Assembly (NCBI RefSeq): GCF_945859705.1
Contig: NC_079137.1
Location: 65,409,803-65,473,802 of the forward strand
DNA: 64,000 nt
Direction of reading: 5' to 3'
Source of the DNA: Episyrphus balteatus
Taxonomy: Eukaryota > Arthropoda > Insecta > Diptera > Syrphidae
Positions within the stretch are counted from its first letter, which is position 1. Every line of letters begins with the position of its first letter. Under the pieces are notes generated by a model, which saw nothing but the letters and a program-made list of their open reading frames with translations, ran no database searches and was not told where the DNA came from. Made by a program: the position numbers and the translations under genes. Of the stretch, positions 21,801-30,570 are shown one piece after another.

Positions 21801-24104
21801 GACGACACGTACTTTTGTCGAGGTACTTTCTGGTTTTATTACCGCGTGATGCGGTAAATAAAATGACTTTACTTGACCTTCTTCAATACGCTCCAATGGA
21901 GTAACCTTTCTCATGTGATTTAGAGAAAGGTACTCAGAAATGACTTTTGAATATTGGGATTTCAAATTTTCTTTTGAGGCTAGAGATTTTTCGGTTCTAG
22001 AAAATTGTTTTAGGGCGATAAACCTAGAATGGCCTAAACCGGTCTTTGACGTTTGTGGCTTAAAAGGAAGTCGGACAACAAACCTACCATCAGCGCGTCT
22101 GAAGGTAGTGCTTTTATACAGTTCTTCACAGAAACAGTCTTCTTTAGAACGAATAATTGTAAAAGGTAGTTCTTCTAATTCCCAGAATCTGCGTACTTCA
22201 TTGTTACATTGGCATGACTTGTTTACTGTTATGTTGAATGATTGAAACGACTCTGGAATTGGCCCTGACAATATCCAACCGAACATAGTATTTTGGGCAA
22301 GTAGTGAGTTAGAAATGTGTTTAATGCCATTACGGATGATGGATGGGTAAAGATCGGCACCAATCAGAAGATCCACCTGAGAGGACTTATTAAACGTTGG
22401 ATCGGCCAATTGAAGGCCTTCAAAAATTGTAGGATCTACTACCGAGAAAGATGAACTTGGGAGGTTGTTAGTTAGTGTTTTAAGCACAATGGCGTTTGCT
22501 GAAACAGTGACTGGAGGGGGGTTAGCAGAAGTGATTAAAAAGGAACACAGTTTCTTAGAAGTGATAGAGAGATTTCCACTGATTCCAGAAATTGTAGAAT
22601 TTTTGTCGATATATGGCAAATTCAGACGTTTTTGCACAGCTGCCGAAATGAAAGATACTTCGGAACCTGGATCAATTAGTGCCCTTACGGTATACACTGT
22701 ATCCAGTCCTACTATATTCACTAAGGCAGTAGCCAAAAGAATTCTTTTTCTAGAGGTCACCATGAAATTTTGATATGCAGCTTGAGGAATAAATGGTTGC
22801 GAAGAGGCAGAGATTTGAGGATTTTGAATAGCTTGTGATTGAGAAGTGGACTGTAGATTTAAATTTTGATTTTTAACTGGAGTGGGATTGGCAAGATGCA
22901 GAAGTGTATGGTGTCTTTTCTTGCAAAAACTGCAAGAATATTTGCTTGAACAAGTAGCCTTTTGATGACTAGTGCCTAAGCAATTATTGCACATCTTCTT
23001 TTCTCGAACTATTTCGATTCGGGATTGGATTGGTAATGCCGAAAATTTAGGACACTCATAAATAGTATGTTCTGCCGAGCAAATTTTACACTTAGTTCCT
23101 CCCGCCTTCGCAAGAAAAGTATTGACTTTGCTAGGCTTTTGAAAATTGTTTTTCTTGGTGACTTGGAAATTTTGTGATAATGGTTTTGAAGAAGTGGTGT
23201 CTGAAATAGATTCTAACGTCTGGAATCGTGAATTTAAGAACTTGTCTAACTTTTCCCAAGTTGGTACCTTTGTTGGATCTTCTAAAGATTGTTCCCAAAG
23301 AGAAAGTGTTGTTTTAGGTAGCCTATTGCAACAGGCGAACACAAGGATTGGGTCCCAATTTTTGGTATCGACAAGGTGAGCTTTAAGTGCTGCTAGAGAG
23401 TCATTGATTTTACTTTGGAGGTTGCGGATAGATTTTGCGCTCTCTTCATGAACTGTAGGCAAGTTAAAAATGTTTTTGACCTGGTTGTTCACAAGAATAC
23501 GAGTGTTCTCATATGTGGCACGCAAAGCTGCCCAGGCAAGTGCAAAACTAGCATTTGTTAAAGGAAACTGACTGACAGTCCTAAATGCATCGTCTCTTGT
23601 CTTACAACGAAGATGGAATAGTTTTTCCACTTCACCTAACTTAGGGTGTTGAATATAAACCGCATCAAACATGTCGCGAAATGCAGGCCAGGAGATATAA
23701 TCACCACGAAACACATCGGTATCACATGGTGGTAATTTGATACAATGAGAGGACCCGGATTTCTGTGGCATATTGACAGTGGTAAACTCCTTAACAACAA
23801 CAGGGTCAGGTTTTAGTTTGTTTTGGAACTCAAGAAACAATCCTAAGCAATTCACATAAGTTTCATTGCTGTTTCTGTACTTTGATTCTATTGCATCCAT
23901 ATCGAGGGGTTCTTCCTCTAGAGTAGGGATATAACGAGCACATTGAGCATATTTCTCTTTGACACTATTCCATAAATCTTTGAGTTCTGATTTTCGAGCT
24001 TCTAATGTCGTAATTGAATGGCTGGTTTCAGGCACTTCTTTTGCCGAAGCATGAAATTTGACAAGCAAATCTGCCGCAAAAATAAAATCGTCTAAATTTG
24101 ACAT
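18885..24104 (-). CDS. BEL/Pao Gag-Pol polyprotein
   Basis: 1739 residues, one uninterrupted frame starting MSNLD at 24104. In order: a helical Gag region of DUF1759 type (about 110-300); three Cys/His knuckles (339-403), the second CX2CX4HX4C; an aspartic protease with ALIDPGSE (Asp478; Pro replaces the usual Ser/Thr after Asp); a reverse transcriptase with YVDD at 888-891; RNase H with FCDSS (Asp1066); an integrase zinc site (H1373, H1378 and a CX2C near 1403); an integrase core with D1443 (GVDFAGPF), D1509 (YSDNGTNF) and E1562 (GLWEAGVK), so D-D(52)-E; and a C-terminal DUF5641 region around 1655-1735. It makes the capsid, matures it, copies the RNA and integrates the DNA. All catalytic residues looked for are present, so the protein may be functional. 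Gag and Pol are fused without a frameshift, as is usual for the family. Confidence 0.97.
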   Translation of the reverse strand: MSNLDDFIFAADLLVKFHASAKEVPETSHSITTLEARKSELKDLWNSVKEKYAQCARYIPTLEEEPLDMDAIESKYRNSNETYVNCLGLFLEFQNKLKPDPVVVKEFTTVNMPQKSGSSHCIKLPPCDTDVFRGDYISWPAFRDMFDAVYIQHPKLGEVEKLFHLRCKTRDDAFRTVSQFPLTNASFALAWAALRATYENTRILVNNQVKNIFNLPTVHEESAKSIRNLQSKINDSLAALKAHLVDTKNWDPILVFACCNRLPKTTLSLWEQSLEDPTKVPTWEKLDKFLNSRFQTLESISDTTSSKPLSQNFQVTKKNNFQKPSKVNTFLAKAGGTKCKICSAEHTIYECPKFSALPIQSRIEIVREKKMCNNCLGTSHQKATCSSKYSCSFCKKRHHTLLHLANPTPVKNQNLNLQSTSQSQAIQNPQISASSQPFIPQAAYQNFMVTSRKRILLATALVNIVGLDTVYTVRALIDPGSEVSFISAAVQKRLNLPYIDKNSTISGISGNLSITSKKLCSFLITSANPPPVTVSANAIVLKTLTNNLPSSSFSVVDPTIFEGLQLADPTFNKSSQVDLLIGADLYPSIIRNGIKHISNSLLAQNTMFGWILSGPIPESFQSFNITVNKSCQCNNEVRRFWELEELPFTIIRSKEDCFCEELYKSTTFRRADGRFVVRLPFKPQTSKTGLGHSRFIALKQFSRTEKSLASKENLKSQYSKVISEYLSLNHMRKVTPLERIEEGQVKSFYLPHHAVIKPESTSTKVRVVFNASNASSNGVSLNDLLYPGPILQQDLSSLIIRWRFYKYVFNADIEKMYRQILVNPRDTPFQRILFRTSPHLEIEDFELLTVTFGVNCAPYLAIRTLLELARIGKTDFPLASKILQSEFYVDDVLSGAHNIHSAMKAQSELISLLDSAGFPLRKWTSNTPCLLEHLPREHILNENFLKLDTDSNTKTLGIRWNAKGDNFYFSIQPIVLPETPTKREVFSQICRIFDPAGWLAPVVIVAKMLMQKIWAEHTDWDDPLQSDSFKIWKNFAESLNDIKQIEIPRWVEYSPSSEVQFHGFCDSSEKAYAATLYISVRQSNGTFSSHLLCAKSRVSPIKSVSLPRLELCGALLLSKMVKIYVSSFPVHAYQTFLWTDSSIVLAWLKKPPCVWKTFIANRTSEILENVGNIPWRHVKSAENPADLATRGLMASDLKCNTFWWNGPSWLCQPISLWPVISPVAPLVEDLEQKPVVSLVVQEVSEDILDRFSSLPRAMRVIGYIFRFFYKFSKRSDTRYTSLDITSEEMQFVRTRLILISQKRYFLKEHSLLLEGKPVHPKSSLISFNPYLDSDNLLRVNGRLSQSDLSYNEKHPLILPHSARFSYLLTQFIHEISLHGGNSLMLRLLRQSFWIPRLQNLIKLCIRQCKTCVINKKALCKQFMAALPPERCTYSPPFTVTGVDFAGPFVIKSFNARNCRMTKGYACVFVCFSTKAIHLEAVSDLSSEAFLASFARFSARRGLPSQVYSDNGTNFTGADAILRKEFKKFLDTIPQETRAAYGVQGLKWNFIPPGAPHMGGLWEAGVKSCKKHLRRLGTSARFTFEEFSTILARIEACLNSRPLSSMSNNSSDILALTPGHFLCGRPLIMFPERNLEFVDLSYINRWEKLKCLQQQFCRRWKDEYLKELHQRHKWQSPQENVQINDLVVVQNEILPPTEWRLGRVIQVHPGVDGRVRVATLKTQYGDIRRPVIKLSVLPFK

Positions 24105-24108
24105 GATC

Positions 24109-25975
24109 GGGTGAAAACGTGAATAAATTTTGCGTTTTCAGAATTAATTTGAAAAAACTTTCAAAAAAAAATTCAAACAAAAGAATTTTTCAAAGTATAA
24201 CTGAAAAAAAGCAAGGGTTCTCAAAAGAACCTTGAAAAGCGAGAGCGACTGGGTGAAAACGTTAATAAGTTTTTGCGTTTTCAGAATTAATTTGAAAAAA
24301 CTTTCAAAAATCAATTCAAACAAAAGAATTTTTCAAAGTCTAATTGAGAAAAGCAAGGGTTCTCAAAAGGACCTTGAAAAGCGAGAGCGACTGGGTGAAA
24401 ACGTGAATAAATTTTGCGTTTTCAGAATTAATTTGAAAAAACTTTCAAAAAAAAAAAATTCAAACAAAAGAATTTTTCAAAATCTTATTGAGAAAACACA
24501 AGGGTTCTCAAAAGAACCTTGAAAATTAAGAGTGACTGGGTGAAAACGTGAATAAGTTTTTGCGTTTTCAGAATTAATTTGAAAAAAAACTTTCAAAAAA
24601 AAAAAATTAAAACTGAAAAAGGCAAGGGTTCTCAAAAGAACCTTGAAAAGCGAGAGCGACTGGGTGAAAACGTTAATAAGTTTTTGCGTTTTCAGAATTA
24701 ATTTGAAAAAACTTTCAAAAATCAATTCAAACAAAAGAATTTTTCAAAGTCTAATTGAGAAAAGCAAGGGTTCTCAAAAGAACCTTGAAAAGCGAGAGCG
24801 ACTGGGTGAAAACGTGAATAAATTTTGCGTTTTCAGAATTAATTTGAAAAAACTTTCAAAAAAAATTCAAACAAAAGAATTTTTCAAAATCTTATTGAGA
24901 AAACACAAGGGTTCTCAAAAGAACCTTGAAAATTAAGAGTGACTGGGTGAAAACGTGAATAAGTTTTTGCGTTTTCAGAATTAATTTGAAAAAACTTTCA
25001 AAAAATAATTCAAATAAAAGAATTTTTCAAAGTCTAATTGAGAAAAGCAAGGGTTCTTAAAAGAACCTTGAAAAGGGAGAGCGACTGGGTGAAAACGTGA
25101 ATAAGTTTTTGCGTTTTCAGAATTAATTTGAAAAAAACTTTCAAAAAATAATTCAAACAAAAGAATTTTTCAAAGTCTTATTGAGAAAAGCGAGGGTTCT
25201 CAAAAGAACCTTGAAAATTGAGAGCGACTGGGTGAAAACGTGAATAAGTTTTTGCGTTTTCAGAATTAATTTGAAAAAACTTTCAAAAAATAATTCAAAC
25301 AAAAGAATTTTTCAAAGTCTAATTGAGAAAAGCGAGGGTTCTCAAAAGAACCTTGAAAAGCGAGAGCGACTGGGTGAAAACGTTAATAAGTTTTTGCGTT
25401 TTCAGAATTAATTTGAAAAAACTTTCAAAAATCAATTCAAACAAAAGAATTTTTCAAAATCTTATTGAGAAAACACAAGGGTTCTCAAAAGAACCTTGAA
25501 AATTAAGAGTGACTGGGTGAAAACGTGAATAAGTTTTTGCGTTTTCAGAATTAATTTGAAAAAACTTTCAAAAAATAATTCAAATAAAAGAATTTTTCAA
25601 AGTCTAATTGAGAAAAGCAAGGGTTCTTAAAAGAACCTTGAAAAGGGAGAGCGACTGGGTGAAAACGTGAATAAGTTTTTGCGTTTTCAGAATTAATTTG
25701 AAAAAACTTTCAAAAAATAATTCAAACAAAAGAATTTTTCAAAGTCTAATTGAGAAAAGCAAGGGTTCTCAAAAGAACCTTGAAAAGCGAGAGCGACTGG
25801 GTGAAAACGTTAATAAGTTTTTTGCGTTTTCAGAATTAATTTGAAAAAACTTTCAAAAATCAATTCAAACAAAAGAATTTTTCAAAGTCTAATTGAGAAA
25901 AGCAAGGGTTCTCAAAAGAACCTTGAAAAGCGAGAGCGACTGGGTGAAAACGTTGATAATTATCGGCGTTGTTCG
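24109..25975 (-). repeat. ~142-bp tandem repeats in the BEL leader
   Basis: The landmark GGGTGAAAACGT occurs at 24109, 24251, 24393, 24538, 24662, 24804, 24945, 25087, 25230, 25372, 25515, 25657, 25799 and 25942: thirteen intervals, twelve of 141-145 bp and one of 124 bp (internal deletion). The array begins 5 bp upstream of the Gag-Pol ATG, so all units lie in the 5' leader of the genomic RNA. Each unit contains potential hairpins: GGTTCTCAAAAGAACC, GAAAACG...CGTTTTC and TTTGAAA...TTTCAAA. Units are highly alike, so the array is young or homogenised. Frames across it are chance products; 142 is not a multiple of 3. Confidence 0.95.
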
Positions 25976-27263
25976 AGAAAAAAAAAAATATTTGAAAAGT
26001 TAAAAGAAATGCACAAGTTCAAGATTAAAAAAAAACTTTTCAAAAAGAGATGAAATATGTTTAAATTCCCCAAGATAGTTTATCGCAAATTTGTTGTTTT
26101 AAAGTTTCTTTATTTATTTTCGAAAATAATCGTAAATTCGTAGAATTATTTTAAAACAATGTGAAATAATTTATGAACCTTGAATAATTCCTGTGATTAT
26201 GGAAACTGTGGTTGATTTTTTATAAAAAAAAGCGTTGAGAGAAAAAAAAAAAAAAAAAAATCCCAAAAGACTTAGGGACCAGCACAAGAATCTAAGGTGA
26301 AAGAAAAAAAAACTGTACCGAAAATGAATAACAGTTCATATAAAAAACTGTAAATTAAAATGAATAACAGTTCAAATAAAAGAAAAACTGTATATTAAAA
26401 TTCACGCTATAAATGCCAACACCAAAATTTTTTTTTACCGTTGTTGGGAGCACGAGCAGCACAAAGAAACTTTGAGTTTGGTTCTCAAAAGAACCTTGAA
26501 AAAAAAAAAATGAAATGACTTTTTGAAAACGTTTTACGTTTTTTTTTTGTCTAGTTAAATAACCTAGTGTGACTGGAGAAAATCTCAACAAACGAGAACG
26601 CGATGCAAAAAAAGAAAGAGAAAGAATGTGACGCCACTTTTCCCGTTGAGAAAAAAAAACGTATTATCTATGTATATATATATATACCTATGTATGCCAT
26701 TCAAATATGTTTAAAAAATAAGAAAAGCCTTACTTACTCTGTACATAGTTTTTGATTTAGTTTTTAGGGTGAAAGCTGCTACTGATGATTCTTCTCTTTT
26801 TCCTCGTTCCTTTTGATTTTTATGTTTCCTTGGCTCGCTTCGTTTTCTTCGTCTTCCAATCCGACACCAATCGAAGCAATGGTGTTTTATCCGACACCAA
26901 TCGATGCAATGGTGTACCTTTTTTAATATTTTGGGTTCTCAAAAGAACCGATGGTTGTTACACGGTGCACAAATTTTCAGCTACGCACAATTGCAGAATA
27001 CGTATGATGGCTGCTGCGGCGTTGTGAATATGCGCCCAAAAAAAACTTGGATGTGCACGCACGTGTAGATTGCAGCGTGGCAAAATTGAAAAGATGTTCA
27101 CAAATGTTGATTGATGCACGGTGTGGTTACTGCTGTGTCTTGACAAATAAACTAATTCACAAGCACACACACGTGGTTGGTGAAGAAATTTCTGGTGGTG
27201 ACTCTGTGGTGATGGCGACGGTGGCGGCGAACGTGGTTTTAGTTTCACCAATTCAAGCGTATC
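25976..27263 (-). other. Upstream part of the BEL leader
   Basis: Non-repetitive leader between the primer site and the tandem array. The hairpin GGTTCTCAAAAGAACC, found in every array unit, also occurs singly at 26480-26495 and 26934-26949. A 30-bp direct duplication starting CCGACACCAATCG lies at 26861-26890 and 26891-26920. A minus-strand frame of 97 codons (26958-27251, MVKLKPRSPPPSP...) starts close to the primer site; it is Pro/Ser/His-rich at first and matches nothing I recognise. Confidence 0.6.
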
Positions 27264-27281
27264 CCTGGCTCGCTAGGACCA
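27264..27281 (-). promoter_or_regulatory. Candidate primer-binding site
   Basis: Two bases inside the 5' LTR the minus strand reads TGGTCCTAGCGAGCCAGG. It starts with TGG, complementary to the tRNA CCA end, in the place expected for tRNA priming. I could not match the rest to a particular tRNA by memory. Confidence 0.6.
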
Positions 27282-27283
27282 AA

Positions 27284-27707
27284 TGTTCGTCTGGGAGACA
27301 AATGTGATGGCTCACCTGTTGCCGCTTGTCCTGCCAATGAGTCCAACTTAGGAATTGATTGTCCTTTTTGTTATTTTATGTCGAGTTCTTTGTTTTTTTT
27401 TTTCTTTTCTTTTTGTTAATAAAAATAACTTTGTTTTTGTATTTGTGTTATATTAAACAAATTTTATTTTTTCTTTTAATTTATAATTTGTAATACTTTT
27501 TTTTTTTTTTCAATGGTGGGCGAACTTGTGCCTGAGAGAGTTTGAGAAAGAATGAGAAAAAATGAATGTCAGTAATGACTGAATAAAATGGCGGACAAAA
27601 AAGGGAGGAAGGGCAGCCAACTGCCCGCCACAAAAAACACGACGAAACAATATTTGGTGATGCCAAATATTGTTTCGTCGGGGATTTTGTTTAAGGGTAC
27701 GTTAACA
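27284..27707 (-). repeat. 5' LTR of the BEL element
   Basis: 424 bp, the upstream LTR for the minus-strand transcript. Same features as the 3' LTR, including the perfect hairpin (arms 27640-27657 and 27663-27680). It is followed on the plus strand by the ACTTT target duplication. Confidence 0.96.
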
Positions 27708-27712
27708 ACTTT

Positions 27713-28434
27713 TCTTAGTATTTTATTTTATTCTTTCTCTGCTTTGTTGTTGAGCTTATGAAGGATTTTTTTTTTTTCGTCGAAAATTCAAACTTATAGC
27801 TTGAAGGAGTTTTTTAAAGTATTGTTGGGAAATTAAATTTTTCACTTTAAAACTTAAGTTTGCTTTCTTATTAAAGAATGAAGAAATTTAACCAATATGA
27901 AAATTTTAAGAACTGAATTAGAAGATATTCTCAGTATTTTTAAGAATATTAATTCTTTATTGCTAAAAGAAGTTTTCTTAAAATTCTTTAAGAAATAAAA
28001 GAGTGGAATTTTTATTAAGCCTTCATTGTAGTGAATAAGAACGAAAATTCTTCATAAAGGAAAAAAGTTTTCAATTTTTTCCTTTGAAAAGAAGTTAACT
28101 TTAATAAAAAAAAAAAACATTATGAGGAAATGCTTAAACCGCCCACTATGCGTACAATGAATTTCTGCTGGTTTCTCTAATCTAACTTGTTGACAAAAAA
28201 TTCTATGAAATTTAATAATAGAATCTAAAACCGTTTTTTTTTTTTCGTTTACCTGGATATTTTCAGAAAAGGAGTCTTCAAAATGTAAACTGATTCATAA
28301 ATTCAAACTAAGCCTCGGGAAGTTTTTATAAAGTTAATTTTAAATTATGATCAAGAGTATCAAACAAGAAAAGTTCAGTCAAAATATCCACAAAATGAAG
28401 AAAAGCTGAAAATAATTATTCACACCAGGTTAAA
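27713..28434. other. AT-rich non-coding stretch
   Basis: Flank of the BEL insertion. No gene, repeat or palindrome stands out beyond homopolymers. Confidence 0.5.
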
Positions 28435-28830
28435 AATTTTCCTGTCGGTATAGACCAGTGCCAATAATTTTTGAAAATAAAAAAAATATTAGCAGCATAT
28501 GGGTGGTAAGAAAATTTAGGATAAATGGTATATGAAAGGGGAAAAATAAATTTCCCACAAAAAAATTGGGGGAAAGGGGGTGGGTGGTCGAAAAAGTGGG
28601 GTGGGTGTCAAAAATCATGTTTTTTTTACGATTTCTGTCAAAATTAGACGTCCTATCGAAAAAAGTCAAATGCAAAAGTTGTAGGTAGTATAAATGTCTA
28701 CAACTTTTACTCAAACAATTTTTTTCTATAACCTCAAAAATATTGAAAAAAATGCAAAAATACGATTTTTTGATTTTTTATTTTTATCTTTTACAAAAAT
28801 TGTTGGATTTTAACAAAACTTGGTAAAAAA
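28435..28830 (-). repeat. Dispersed repeat family R1, copy 1
   Basis: The reverse complement of this segment aligns by eye with 43375-43720: shared blocks include AAGTTTTGTTAAAATCCAAC, TTTTGACAGAAAT, TTTTTGACACCC, ACCATTTATCCTAAATTTTC and ACTGGTCTATA. The copies are diverged, with indels. No coding capacity; class unknown. Confidence 0.75.
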
Positions 28831-29344
28831 TTACTTTGTAGTGGTTTCTATCTATTAAAAATGCTTTTTTGAGCAAAAAGTTAATTTTTGGATTTTTGAC
28901 GAATTTAATTTGAAAAAATAGCCTATTTTACAATCAAAAATGTTACCGAAAAAATTTTTGATTTTCGAAAATTTTGGAATGTTATTATTTAGCTTAAAAC
29001 CGTTTTTAAAAGATTGTGTGGAAAAACTATACTTTTGCTTTAGAAACTATTGAGAAAAATTGAAAAAAAAAAAACAAAAAAACGATTTTTAAGATTGATT
29101 TTTCCGTAAATGACAGTAATATTGGCGAGAAATAATTTTCCATAGAAACCAAATTATACCTACTTCTCTAATGGTCATTGACCTTTTTAATTATTGAATT
29201 AAGTACTAGAATAGCTCTAACGTGCAAAGTTTTTGAGATATTGAATTTTGAACGTCCCAAATACTATTTTTCTGATTTTTGGCATGGTAATATATCAAAA
29301 ACGTGATGTGATAGAATTAATATACTTTGATTTCTATAAAAAAA
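28831..29344. other. AT-rich stretch, probably old repeat DNA
   Basis: Dominated by A/T runs and phrases such as TTTTTGAGCAAAAAGTTAATTTTTG. It may be a continuation of family R1, but the second copy does not extend this far by eye. No gene. Confidence 0.4.
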
Positions 29345-29422
29345 AAACTTTTTGACTAGTGAAATCGAACAGGGCAGAAAAAATCGAATGCCTTGTTCGA
29401 TTTCACTAGTCAAAAAGTTTTA
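29345..29422. repeat. 33-bp-arm hairpin (foldback)
   Basis: Arms 29345-29377 and 29390-29422 are complementary with one mismatch; the loop is 12 nt. The arms contain CTTTTTGACTAGTGAAATCG. Such a near-perfect short palindrome in decayed DNA suggests a recent origin or correction. Confidence 0.85.
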
Positions 29423-29424
29423 TT

Positions 29425-30570
29425 TTCTAATGGTTTTTTGTGCGCTGAGCTCGAATCTGAATTCAGAAAAATTCTATCTGTGCTTGAAGAAAACAAATAT
29501 GTATACTTTTTTTTTAAATTTCAAATCAAATTATAAATAAGAATTAGCTTAAAAAAAAACATAAAAGTTATGTTAACCACTATGAGCTTGAAACATCATA
29601 ATTTTTCTGTTTCCAATATCTTTAAGAAAAAAATTTATAAAAAAAAAATAAATTTGAATAAGTAATAAATTACTTTCTTAGAGACTGAGTTCTTTAACCC
29701 TGGATGGTTATGCTTCGTCGAATCGACGAACACATTTTTCAAATTTTGAAATTTCCCTAAAAACATCCCAAAATAATATTAACTTTTAGTGAATAAAACA
29801 TTATGATATCTGCACAAAATCTGATTTTTTGATTAGAAAATATGTTGAAAGGTTTTAATGCGAAATTTCAGAATCAAATTCACTATAGTTTGAGTAGAGC
29901 GTAGGTGTTAAGATGGGCTTCGTCGATTCGACGAAGGATAACTTTAGTGTGCGTTAAATATGCATAACCATCCAGGGTTAAATAAATAACACAAGTCTAC
30001 ACGGCTTTTGGTGCCAAGACTAAGATATACTTTCTATAGGTTTTCGATGTGCTGAACTCGAATCTGAAGTCAGAAATATCCTATCAGCTCCCGTTTTTTG
30101 AAATATTACCGTTAGAAGATGCAAAACAAAAAAAAAATGCAAAAAACTACTTTTGAGGTTATGGTTTTATGTGAAGACACTTTTTTTTAAATATAAATTA
30201 TAACGGCGTCTTTAAAAAATATTTTCCTTCTTTCAAGATCTTTTTGAATCTTTTCGATATCTTTTTTATTGTTGGAGATATCGTCAGTTTTTTGAGAAAT
30301 TAAGTCAAGCACACTTACTTCATTATAAGATACCTGGGGAAATAAAAAAGATATTGCAAAGATTTAAACAGGTGTTGAAAGAAGAAAAATAGTTCTTGTA
30401 GAACCCGTTATGATTTTTATTTAAAAAAATTTCTTCAAATTTAGGCATAACATATAAAATGGTAAAAAAACGTATTTTTTGCATTTCTAACGATTATATT
30501 TCAAAAACAGCTGATAGGATATTTTTGACTTCGGATTCAAGTTCAGTAGACCGAAAACCTTCAGAAATAA
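29425..30570. repeat. Repeat family R2: direct and inverted copies
   Basis: A ~57-bp block (GCTGAACTCGAATCTGAAGT core) occurs at about 29425-29485, again in direct orientation at 30031-30090, and inverted at about 30500-30560. The 30031-30125 and 30478-30570 copies form a ~95-bp inverted repeat at roughly 75-80% identity by eye, like ends of an old TIR or foldback element. The piggyBac-type MITE lies between the first two copies. Confidence 0.65.
29698..29977. mobile_element. piggyBac-type MITE
   Basis: 280 bp. It is flanked by TTAA on both sides (29694-29697 and 29978-29981). The terminal inverted repeats are perfect for at least 16 bp (CCCTGGATGGTTATGC), followed inside each end by a TTCGTCGA-type palindrome (about 29713-29730 and 29918-29936). 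TTAA targets with CCC-starting ends are the signature of the piggyBac superfamily. There is no coding capacity, so it must be moved in trans. Confidence 0.9.

Larger units (their letters stand above)
18234..27707 (-). mobile_element. Complete BEL/Pao LTR retrotransposon
   Basis: A 9474-bp element in minus orientation. LTRs at 18234-18656 (3') and 27284-27707 (5') begin TGTT and end AACA on the plus strand; the target duplication is ACTTT at 18229-18233 and 27708-27712. The LTRs differ by one substitution (GATTTT/GTTTTT) and by length changes in two homopolymers, so insertion was recent. Internal order on the minus strand is PBS, a 3.2-kb leader with tandem repeats, one Gag-Pol frame, a polypurine tract, then the 3' LTR. 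There is no envelope-like frame. The domain order and the integrase/DUF5641 C-terminus place it in BEL/Pao. Confidence 0.97.

Noticed and set aside
24232..26053. Plus-strand frames of 70-97 codons with the repeated phrase FCVFRINLKKLSK
   Set aside because: They are antisense read-through of the 142-bp leader repeats of the BEL element; unit length is not a multiple of 3, so no repeat protein is maintained.
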